Shown here: piece after piece, positions 37,463 through 46,425 of the stretch
Position numbering within the stretch: position 1 is the first letter of the stretch
How the letters are laid out: every line of letters begins with the position of its first letter
Origin: Saprospiraceae bacterium
Lineage (GTDB): Bacteria > Bacteroidota > Bacteroidia > Chitinophagales > Saprospiraceae
Assembly (NCBI GenBank): GCA_016717145.1
Contig: JADKGD010000017.1
Location: forward strand, 1-64,000
DNA length: 64,000 nucleotides
Direction of reading: 5' to 3'
Position numbers and translations under genes: made by a program
The notes under the pieces: generated by a model
Database searches by the model: none
What the model saw: only the letters and a program-made list of their open reading frames with translations
Told to the model about the DNA's origin: nothing

Positions 37463-40400
37463 TTACTTCACAATCAATTTTGCAGTTTGTATATTAATTT
37501 TATTGACAAATATCTGTACTAAATACAAAGCGTTGTTCGCATTTGGTATCTCTACCAAGGTAATTTTTTGATTTATTTTTTGAGTATGAATCTGCTGCCC
37601 ATAAATATTATACACTGTACATATTACGTGATCACCATCATTATATTTAGCAATATCTACATTGAATATACCAATTGCTGTAGGATTGGGATAAATTGAT
37701 ACACTTGATTCCATAGGTTCCTTTGCTCTGATCTGTGTATTACCATTCAAATGGGTCAATGTGACAGGTACTTTCTGACTAGTCAATGTATAATGAATAG
37801 CCCGTGCAAAACCTGCTAATGGGTGTTTTCTCAGTCCTGCATTATAAATTTTAGAGGCATCTGTTGTACTTAAGGTATAATTGGCCTTATCTGATAAATA
37901 ATCTAAAAAATATGTTTTGAACATCCACGAAATCCGTTTCTCCTGCGTCCTTAGCTGATAGGCTATTAAGTATAGTTCTAGCTTTGGCGGTTTCATTATG
38001 ATCCATGAGTATCCCATATGCGGCTGCCTGATATCTGAATTCCGGCTGTGCTGTCAGAAATACCACTGTACTGTCTTTCCCTTTCTGATCTCTGTCGTCT
38101 TTTGATTTTTGTTTGATGACTTTGTCGAGACATCGTTTGTATTTGGCGATGAGCCATCGTTTGATCCATGGGCTCAACGTCGTATTGTTTTCAAGCGCAA
38201 TGATCTCAGCTCTGAGTAAGGTGATCATAGGCTTGAAGTCTGCTGCATTGGTAATCATACAGTCTCTATACCTCGGAAGTAATGAGCCATAGATGTTAAT
38301 GCCTCCCGTACCACATGGATTAGAAATATCTTGAGTTGCTTGTCTCTCAGTAAAATTCCCAGCGTCGCCTGGTTTTTTGCAACTCTGAGGGATGGTGTTT
38401 TGCAATACATAGTAGTCAAAGTGGTCTGAGGTACTGCCAGTGGCGACTTTTTTTGAAAAACAGTTGCCGGCTGCATCATCGGCGATACCTTGAGTTTCGT
38501 GGATGGATGAAGATTCAGTGACCTCAATATCCCAGCTATCTGTACCATTAAAACAATTTTTCATACTCTGCATCATTGACACCGGATGCACTATTGCCGT
38601 AATCATTGTCATAAAATTATTTGCAGTGACAAAATTTTGAATATTGTCACCAGACTCATAGATCCAAGTGCCTTCCGGCGATTCATGAAATCATTATTAC
38701 GTATGTCAAAATCCAACTCACCAACAATCTGTATCCCAGTACTAAAAATTGATTGTTTTGGATAATAAAATCAGTAGCATTGGACAATGCGCCTATTGTA
38801 ACATCGTCAAAAAATTCATTATTGATAAATGTACTCCCTGTGTATGTAGGATATTCAGCATCCATCAACACGCCACCATTAAATACATTGTGATCAGCTA
38901 TAAGTGAGGATGTGCCTCCTTCAATATCCATAGCATTGTGATCAAATACAGAGTTACTGACTTTGAGGCCATTGTTACCACTCAATAAGATAGCTTTGTC
39001 ATTGTTACTAAATGTGGCATCATCAATGGATGAAAGATCATTCAGTCCATATATTGGCCCAAGTTTGACACCTATATTACAATGTGAAATGATTGAATTT
39101 CCATTTATTGTAATCTTTGCGCCTCCTATATCAGTGGTTGTAAAAAATGTAATTTGACTTACTGCATTTATTGCTATATATGCATACTCAATACTTCCTG
39201 CATTTTTGACAATAACTTCAGTAGTTGGCTGGCCAAATCCCCATATGTAAGATAAATCGCCTTGGACTTTTATGCCTTTCCAAGATGCTACCAATGGACA
39301 TTTTGTCAAAGTACCGCCATCAATGATGAGTTTTGCACCATACTCCACTTCAATTCCTTTATCTTCAGCAAATTGAAGTTTAGATTTTATAGTCAATGTA
39401 TATCCGGATTTCACTTTAATATTACCCATATCCTGATTTAGGATTATGTCCGTGTTGCTGGTTATTATTAAATCTTCGAGATCCCCGCAACACTTATTTT
39501 TAAAAAAATAAACAGGCTGGCTGGCTGGTCCATAACTATTTTCATCAGCATAATAATAGTAAGCGTAATAAAACCCTGTTTGAGATACTAAATTTGAAAC
39601 AATAGGGCTGATACTGTTTAAAGGACCACTGTCTGTAGACCACCTAACTTCAGCGCCACATGGGAGTAGCGAGTTTACTAATGTATTCAAGTCAAAAGCC
39701 CTTACAGGACATTGATTTGATACTTCATCACCGCTTAGAGTTGGCACCCCGGTAGGACCATTATATTTAATATTTGAAGGACATAGGGCCTGCATTCTTG
39801 TGATCTGACCTGCAGTAAAAGAAGTCATACAAGTAGGTCTTGTATAAGACATAAAATTGTTGGTCAAAGGATTAGTAATTGGAATGTTCATGTTATCTTC
39901 ACATTTATCTTCATTCCAAGTACAAGAATTAATAATCATTTTTTCTTCTAAATTCGGATCTCGTGGCGTATCATCAACCATATCTCCATTACTTGAAATC
40001 ATAGAGTTTATGTCACTTGGACACATACTAGTCGGAACCTCACTGGCACAACTTCCATGATGCGTATGAAACAAACCTAAACAGTGTCCTACTTCATGAA
40101 CAATACTATTGGTTGCTGAAGGCACATCCCCAATAAAAGTGCTATTTTGATTAATAGTAAAAGTGCCCCCAACAAAGACCACAGTACCAGGAATACTATT
40201 TACTCTTGCTCTGTGTGGTTTACTATCTCCCCTTACATGGATATTTAATCCATCGGTATGAATTTCTTCAAATATACAAGAATTGGTTGAATTATTTAAT
40301 TCGGTATCGTTAGTATAAATTGTTTCGCATAGCCGCCAAACAAAAGCAAAACCGGCAGACTGGTAATTAGTATTCAATCGATCCATGATATCCTGAAGTC

Positions 40401-40647
40401 GTTGATTACTGACACCATTAGAACCATCATTGTCCCTATATACCATAAAATATACTTTTATAGTTGTAGTTGATATTGGTGGAGCTGATTGGGTGATTCC
40501 AAAGTTTTGATAGACTGACACATTATACGGGATATCATCACATAAATTTGATTGAGCTTCAATTTTTAAGTAAGGAATAAAAATTAACAAAAATAGAATT
40601 AAATTATGCCATAAATATTTTTTAAAGAATAAAAATACGTTTTTCAT
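37463..40647 (-). CDS. M43 metalloprotease with beta-helix repeats and T9SS sorting domain (several frameshifts)
   Basis: Frames 38683-40647, 37887-38612 and 37463-38017 are one gene of about 1060 codons broken by at least five indels (near 38745, 38685, 38617, 38555 and 37915). Reading through them gives a continuous protein with phrases such as FDIRNNDFHESPEGTWIYE and DYGNSASGVNDAEYEKLF. Signal peptide region ends KIEAQ. The zinc site is HEVGHCLGLFH (residues 184-194), with the Met-turn NNFMSYTRPTCM. A long beta-helix-like region (IEYAYIAINA, NNDKAILLSGNNGLKVSNS) follows, then a helical stretch and the sorting domain VSIYPNPTAIGIFNVDIAKY. It is an extracellular protease. Confidence 0.75.
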
Positions 40648-40927
40648 GATAAATAGTTTAAAAAAGTTATAAAATTTGAATAATACTGTAAAAACAATGT
40701 AATTACGTACTTACGGATAATTTTCACTTTATAAATATACAACAATACTATCAATTTTGAAACAAAATTTTGTTTAATTATGATGATTAATTAATAAATG
40801 GTCATATTCAATTAAGGGTTTATGTCCATTAAACTTTAAAACAACTATGTATCTAAAATAGCTGACAGCCGAGCTGATAGTATTTCTCACAAACCATCTT
40901 TCATAACATTATTCCTAAAGGCACATG

Positions 40928-41887
40928 TTACTTAGTAACTACTGACAGACCATAAAGTGGTTCAACATAACCGTCAGATGATTTGATACAGACGTCTATA
41001 TTACCTGAGAGTGACTTTGATGATAAATCGAATCTATACTTCTCTCCATCAAAACTTACAGGAACATCCATATTTTTTTTATTTTTTGTTATGGTAAGTT
41101 TTGCCCCATCGGGTAGTTTTATTTTTAAACCAATGTTATCTTTTTTATGTACTCTACCGTCAAACGGACTTATTTCTGACACGTCATATTTGATAAATCC
41201 CGGATATAGATATGGTAAATTGGCAAAAGTAGTTTTACTGTAAACAGAGTCCAGTAACTGCCATTCTGTATCATCAGGAAAATGGGACATAATCATAATC
41301 TTTGGTTCGATATTAAAAAACCCTTTGCCAAAATCGACTTTTTCTCCCATGCCTGTGGACCAGGTGACGTCCATTAGTGCCCATTTGTTATTTATTTTGA
41401 CAGCATTCCAGGCATGTTTTGCCTGAATATTAGGGTGACCTATCAATGTGGGTTTTGTTTTTCCAACTCCTGTGACAAAGGCACATTCTATACCTGCATG
41501 GATACACATAGCTTGAAACAAAAATGAAAAGTCCTGACATACTCCTTTTTTATCATCCAAGGTTTCTTCTATAAATCCTTGTATTTGAGCCAGTCTTTGC
41601 AATTTTATTTCCTCTTTGGATCCCTCAAATCTTGTTTTTTGAAATCCTGATTGTTTCATTTTATTGAGTTTTTTATGATCGTACTCAATGTTTGTGGCTA
41701 TCCATACGAATATGGCCCTGACTTTCGATTCTTCATCCTGATATGGCGCAATTAATCTGTTTGTCAGTTTTGCTAAGTCTTTCGAGTATTTTACGGATTT
41801 TGAATGGGCATCAATGGCTTTATAATCCTGACCCGGCAAATGTATTGTAAGGATTAAAAAAGCAAAAAGTAACATAATTTTTTTCAT
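40928..41887 (-). CDS. Secreted transglutaminase-like cysteine protease-fold protein
   Basis: 319 residues with signal peptide MKKIMLLFAFLILTIHLPGQ. The transglutaminase core shows KVRAIFVWIATNIEYDHKK, the catalytic Cys in KKGVCQDFSFLFQAMC, His in AKHAWNAVKINNKWALMDVT and the following Asp in MDVTW, giving a Cys-His-Asp triad. The C-terminal region (about 235-319) is a beta domain. Such proteins are often peptidases or peptide-processing enzymes in the periplasm. The substrate is unknown. Confidence 0.88.
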   Translation of the reverse strand: MKKIMLLFAFLILTIHLPGQDYKAIDAHSKSVKYSKDLAKLTNRLIAPYQDEESKVRAIFVWIATNIEYDHKKLNKMKQSGFQKTRFEGSKEEIKLQRLAQIQGFIEETLDDKKGVCQDFSFLFQAMCIHAGIECAFVTGVGKTKPTLIGHPNIQAKHAWNAVKINNKWALMDVTWSTGMGEKVDFGKGFFNIEPKIMIMSHFPDDTEWQLLDSVYSKTTFANLPYLYPGFIKYDVSEISPFDGRVHKKDNIGLKIKLPDGAKLTITKNKKNMDVPVSFDGEKYRFDLSSKSLSGNIDVCIKSSDGYVEPLYGLSVVTK

Positions 41888-42186
41888 ATTTCCACTATTG
41901 TTTTAAACTTAATAATGATTTAAGGTTTGTTAAGTTGAATAAAAAATCATACATTCAACTGATTTAATCTCTTTTTTGTTTTACCGTAAATTATACAGTC
42001 TACCAGGTTATCCACAAATAGGTGTCAAATATATTTAGGAAAAAGTAAGTTGATTTCATTGTAATGAGTACAAAAACGTATTTCCTGACTTTGTATTACA
42101 TAAGTTCTTCCTACTGGATATTTCCGGTAGATATATGTATTATTTATAATTGAGAAAAACAACTTAACTTGTCAATTATTTTAAAC
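41888..42186. other. Intergenic region between transglutaminase-like and sulfatase genes
   Basis: About 300 bases between divergent genes. I see no gene. It contains one TTATCCACA (42008-42016), a single DnaA-box match that I do not consider an origin. Promoters of both genes must lie here but no clean TTTG/TAnnTTTG pair was found. Confidence 0.4.
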
Positions 42187-44265
42187 ATGAATAAATATGT
42201 TTTAGGTTTGATGTTTTGTGTTATAATGGTAAGTATACCAACTTATGCACAGCGCAATGTCCTATTGATCATAGCAGACGATCTTGGTTCAGATTATCTT
42301 GGATTTTATGATCATAAGGATACAGTAGATGTCCCAAATATTAGGAAGTTATTGCGCAAAGGTGTTAAGTTTACCAATGCAGCTTCCAACCCTGTGTGTT
42401 CATCCACTCGAGCAGGTATTTTGACAGGAAGATATAGTTTTCGTACTGGAGTAGGCAACATTGTGGGCGGAATAGGTGGATCAGGACCATTGGACGTTGC
42501 CGAAATGACGATACCAAGGATGCTTAATCTATATAAACCCAATGGCATTGCCAAGGCAAATATCGGTAAATGGCATCTTCAATCCGCCATGCCATCATCC
42601 AATCTTAACAACCCTAATATCATGGGTTACGACCATTTTGAAGGCAATTTTATAGGAGCACTCACCAGTTATACCAATTGGACTAAAGTAAAAAACGGAG
42701 TGTCATCAACAGTAACTGCATACGCTACGACTGAGACAACAAATAATGCCATTTCATGGGTAAAAAGCCAGGACAGACAAAAACCCTTCTTCCTATGGCT
42801 TGCTTATAATGCACCTCATTCACCTTACCATCTTCCTCCAAAAGACTTACACAACTACGATAATTTATCCGGTACCCAACAAGACATTATGTCCAACCCT
42901 AAATTATATTTTAAGGCGATGCTCCAATCTTTGGATACCGAAATAGGAAGGCTTTTTGATTCTCTTAGCGTCAATGGAAGAATGGATAGTACGGATGTCA
43001 TTTTTATTGGTGACAATGGCAACACCAAACAAACTGCTCAAATTGCTGATACAGACAGGGCTAAAGGTACCATTTATGAGTATGGAGTCGATGTGCCATT
43101 TATCGTTTCCGGTCCTTCAGTGGTAAATCCTGGTAGAACTTCTAATGCATTGGTCAATACTGCCGATTTGTTTGCAACCATTATTGAGTTATTTGGATAC
43201 TCAAATTGGCAATCGCAGATATCTGCGTCCCAACCTGTAGATGCCAAAAGTATTTTGCCTATTATAAAAAATCAGGCAACGGATATCAGGCCCTGGTTGT
43301 TTGTAGAGATGTTTAAGATTACCCCTGATGAGGCTGACGGAAAAGCAATAAGAAGTCCGGATTATAAACTTTTTCAATTTGATGATGGACATCAGGAGTT
43401 CTATCATTTGTCCATCGACCCAAATGAAACACTCAATCTACTAAACACTACTATGACAGACACAGATAAGGCAAACTACTTGTATCTATGTAGTGAAATG
43501 AGCATATTACTCAATAAACCCAGTCTGTGTAGTCCGGATATTACATTAAATCTTACTTCATTTATTACTGCTAAAAATGTAGCTTGTTATGGTCAGTCTA
43601 CCGGCAATATCTCCGTAAATGTGGTAGGTGGTTTAAGCCCGTACACTTATAAATGGGAAAACGGTACCACAACACAAAACAGAACAAATTTGGCTGCAGG
43701 TACCTATACAATAACTATTACAGATGCGCTAGCCAAAACATCTACACGAACTATAAACATCACTCAACCAGAAGCAATAAACTTGTTCGTGCAGTCTACA
43801 GCATCCACTGATAGTAATAATAATGGTACAGCTTCTGCCACGGTAACTGGCGGCACTCCGCCCTATAGTTTTGAGTGGAGCAATGGAGCCATAGGCAATC
43901 AGGTAAATGGTTTGTCCGGTGGCACATACATGGTGGTTATCACAGATGCACATAATTGTAGTGAAACAAAATCGGTAGTTGTAGATATCATAAATGCTAC
44001 CAGAGACCAAATTCCTGATGAAAATAGTTTTGTCTTAAGTCCAAATCCTGCCAATCAGCGAATATTTGTAACACTCCTAAACACAAATATTAACCCTTAT
44101 TATATCACCATCACTAATACAAATGGTAAGGTAATGACTATGCTTCCCAGACCACAATTGTCTACTGGCATAGACATCAGTCAGTTTCCCCCAGGAGCCT
44201 ATTTTTTACAATTGACAGACGATAAAACCAAAAAAGTAATCACAAAAAAATTCATTAGGTCTTGA
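42187..44265 (+). CDS. Sulfatase fused to two SprB-type repeats and a T9SS sorting domain
   Basis: 692 residues from the ATG at 42187. Signal peptide MNKYVLGLMFCVIMVSIPTYAQ. Sulfatase features: RNVLLIIADDLG metal site, NPVCSSTRAGILTGR formylglycine region, IGKWHLQSAM, YNAPHSPYHLPP and FIGDNGNTK. The nucleophile motif is C-S-S-T-R, where C-x-P-x-R is normal. Two SprB-like repeats follow (GGLSPYTYKWENGTTTQNR and GGTPPYSFEWSNGAIGNQV), and a sorting domain starting LSPNPANQRIFVTL. It probably removes sulfate from extracellular polysaccharide, if the Cys is matured. Confidence 0.88.
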   Translation: MNKYVLGLMFCVIMVSIPTYAQRNVLLIIADDLGSDYLGFYDHKDTVDVPNIRKLLRKGVKFTNAASNPVCSSTRAGILTGRYSFRTGVGNIVGGIGGSGPLDVAEMTIPRMLNLYKPNGIAKANIGKWHLQSAMPSSNLNNPNIMGYDHFEGNFIGALTSYTNWTKVKNGVSSTVTAYATTETTNNAISWVKSQDRQKPFFLWLAYNAPHSPYHLPPKDLHNYDNLSGTQQDIMSNPKLYFKAMLQSLDTEIGRLFDSLSVNGRMDSTDVIFIGDNGNTKQTAQIADTDRAKGTIYEYGVDVPFIVSGPSVVNPGRTSNALVNTADLFATIIELFGYSNWQSQISASQPVDAKSILPIIKNQATDIRPWLFVEMFKITPDEADGKAIRSPDYKLFQFDDGHQEFYHLSIDPNETLNLLNTTMTDTDKANYLYLCSEMSILLNKPSLCSPDITLNLTSFITAKNVACYGQSTGNISVNVVGGLSPYTYKWENGTTTQNRTNLAAGTYTITITDALAKTSTRTINITQPEAINLFVQSTASTDSNNNGTASATVTGGTPPYSFEWSNGAIGNQVNGLSGGTYMVVITDAHNCSETKSVVVDIINATRDQIPDENSFVLSPNPANQRIFVTLLNTNINPYYITITNTNGKVMTMLPRPQLSTGIDISQFPPGAYFLQLTDDKTKKVITKKFIRS

Positions 44266-44469
44266 TAGTGAGAATCAGAAAGTTTTAATAGGTACATAGT
44301 TAGCATAAGTTAAATTTCCAAAACATTTATGTCACACCAAAAGTCCACTTTTCTTAGTATTTATAAAAAATCGATAACCCAAATAAATGAAGTGTGTAAT
44401 TGTATTTGTATGTTTACATGACAAATTATGTTAGTATGTCATCAAGTCACTTTTAAACCATAATATTCA

Positions 44470-45291
44470 ATGCTCACTGCTATTATTGATTTTTTTGAAA
44501 ACCTGACTGCACTCCATAAACTAATTTGGATTATAGCGTGTCTTTCTTTTTTTTGGATAGCAGAAGGAATCTATCCACTTATACCTTTTACGTATAATAA
44601 ATGGAAGCATAGTAAAGTTAATCTGGTTCTTTTGGCTTCAACTATAATTATAAATGTTGTATTTGGAATGGCTACTACAGGGATATTTGAATGGACATCA
44701 TTGCATAATTTCGGAATATTTCATATGGTTGACCTTCCTCTGTGGTTAGAGTTGGTACTTTCTGTCATGGCTTTGGACCTGATCGCTCAGTTTATAGTTC
44801 ATTATCTTTTACATAGGGTTAAATTTATGTGGAGGTTTCATATGGTACACCACAGTGATACGAAGGTAGACGCGTCAACTGGGACCAGACATCATCCGGG
44901 AGATTTTGTCATGAGAGAAACATTTGCATTGATGGCAATTTTTATATTTGGTATGCCGGTAGCTTTTTACCTTATATATCGGATTTTGACTATTTTTTGT
45001 ACCTATTTTACACATGCCAATATAAATTTGCCTTCATGGTTTGACAAAGCGATATCGTGGGTCTTTATATCTCCCAATATGCATAAATTTCACCATCATT
45101 TTGAAAGACCATGGACGGATACTAATTTTGGAAACATATTTTCCATTTGGGACCGGTTATTTGGTACTTTGGTATATGACAATCCACAAAAAATAGCATA
45201 TGGACTGGATGTTCTTGACCATACTAAAGCCGATGATCTTGGCTATCAGCTCAAGTTACCTTTTGATGGTAGTATTAAGACGGATTATTGA
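44470..45291 (+). CDS. Sterol desaturase / fatty acid hydroxylase family protein
   Basis: 273 residues with about 5 membrane helices. The di-iron histidine boxes are HYLLHR, RFHMVHHSDTKVD, STGTRHHPGDF and MHKFHHHFERPWTDTNFGN. The family oxidises lipid substrates (sterols, fatty acids, ether lipids) in the membrane. The substrate cannot be told. It stands alone on the plus strand between the sulfatase and rlmF. Confidence 0.9.
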   Translation: MLTAIIDFFENLTALHKLIWIIACLSFFWIAEGIYPLIPFTYNKWKHSKVNLVLLASTIIINVVFGMATTGIFEWTSLHNFGIFHMVDLPLWLELVLSVMALDLIAQFIVHYLLHRVKFMWRFHMVHHSDTKVDASTGTRHHPGDFVMRETFALMAIFIFGMPVAFYLIYRILTIFCTYFTHANINLPSWFDKAISWVFISPNMHKFHHHFERPWTDTNFGNIFSIWDRLFGTLVYDNPQKIAYGLDVLDHTKADDLGYQLKLPFDGSIKTDY

Positions 45292-45400
45292 CTTTTTATC
45301 TGTTTTACATATGGTTAAAAATCCGGAGAAAAGTATGGGTTACCAAATTCAATGTAAATAATAATTTTAATATAATTTACCTTGGTATATTCTGATTCTT

Positions 45401-46387
45401 ATGCCTGCTAAAAATGCTTCCAAAGAGGATACAAAAAAGGAACATCCGGTCGAAAAAACGAGGCTACATCGTCGTAACAGACATAGGGAGCGGTACGATT
45501 TTACCTTATTGTCCCACAAATGTCCTGAATTAATTCCATTTGTTTCTTTTAATAAATATGGTGATGAGTCAATTGACTTTTCAAATCCGGAAGCGGTACG
45601 AATGCTTAATAAAGCACTTTTAATGCAATATTATGACATTAAAGAATGGGATCTTGCAAGCGGTTATTTGTGTCCTCCGATCCCTGGAAGAGCTGATTAT
45701 ATTCACTACGCAGCTGATCTGCTTTCTCAAAAAAACTTTGGTAAAGTTCCTAAAGGCAGCAATATCACTTGTTTGGATATTGGCGTCGGAGCCAGCTGTA
45801 TATACCCCATCATAGGCATAAGGGAATATGGCTGGACATTCATAGGTAGTGATATAGATCAGGTTTCGATTGCTGCCGCTAAAAAAATAGTTGCATCAAA
45901 TCCGGTGTTGCAAAATAAAATAGAAATTAGGATTCAAGCCAATCCTGAAGATATATTTAAAAACATTATCAAAGAAAATGAATGCGTTGATTTGACTATT
46001 TGTAATCCACCTTTCCACGCTTCACCCGAAGAAGCATTATTAGGAAATCTTCGAAAAGTTAAGAACCTAAAACTTGGAAAGGAGGAAAAATCAACCCTGA
46101 ATTTTGGCGGCCAACAGCATGAACTTTGGTGTAAAGGCGGCGAACACGAATTTGTACAAAATATGATTGTCGAAAGTAAAATGTATAGAGATAATTGTTT
46201 TTGGTTTACCACATTGATCTCAAAACAATCCAATTTGAAAAGGGCTTACCAAGCTCAGGAAAAAGCAGGAATTCAGGAAAGCAGAACCATTCCAATGGGT
46301 CAGGGAAATAAAACAAGCAGAATTTTGGCCTGGACTTTTCTGAATCCAAAACAACAGACAGAATGGGTCAAAAAGAGATGGAAATGA
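45401..46387 (+). CDS. rlmF: 23S rRNA (adenine(1618)-N(6))-methyltransferase
   Basis: 328 residues. An N-terminal basic tail precedes RERYDFTLLSHKCPELIPFV. The methyltransferase domain shows LDIGVGASCIYPIIG (SAM site), FIGSDIDQVSIAAAKK and the catalytic NPPFHASPEEA. The family-specific GRADYIHYAADLL and GGEHEFVQNMI blocks are present. It methylates A1618 of 23S rRNA. It converges with ppc. Confidence 0.93.
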   Translation: MPAKNASKEDTKKEHPVEKTRLHRRNRHRERYDFTLLSHKCPELIPFVSFNKYGDESIDFSNPEAVRMLNKALLMQYYDIKEWDLASGYLCPPIPGRADYIHYAADLLSQKNFGKVPKGSNITCLDIGVGASCIYPIIGIREYGWTFIGSDIDQVSIAAAKKIVASNPVLQNKIEIRIQANPEDIFKNIIKENECVDLTICNPPFHASPEEALLGNLRKVKNLKLGKEEKSTLNFGGQQHELWCKGGEHEFVQNMIVESKMYRDNCFWFTTLISKQSNLKRAYQAQEKAGIQESRTIPMGQGNKTSRILAWTFLNPKQQTEWVKKRWK

Positions 46388-46425
46388 TAATCATGACAAA
46401 CTGAACATATTTAAAACGGATTTGT

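Noticed and set aside
42008..42016. Perfect DnaA-box match TTATCCACA
   Set aside because: It is a single box with no cluster, no dnaA/dnaN nearby and no AT-rich unwinding element that stands out; one match in 64 kb of AT-rich DNA is expected by chance.
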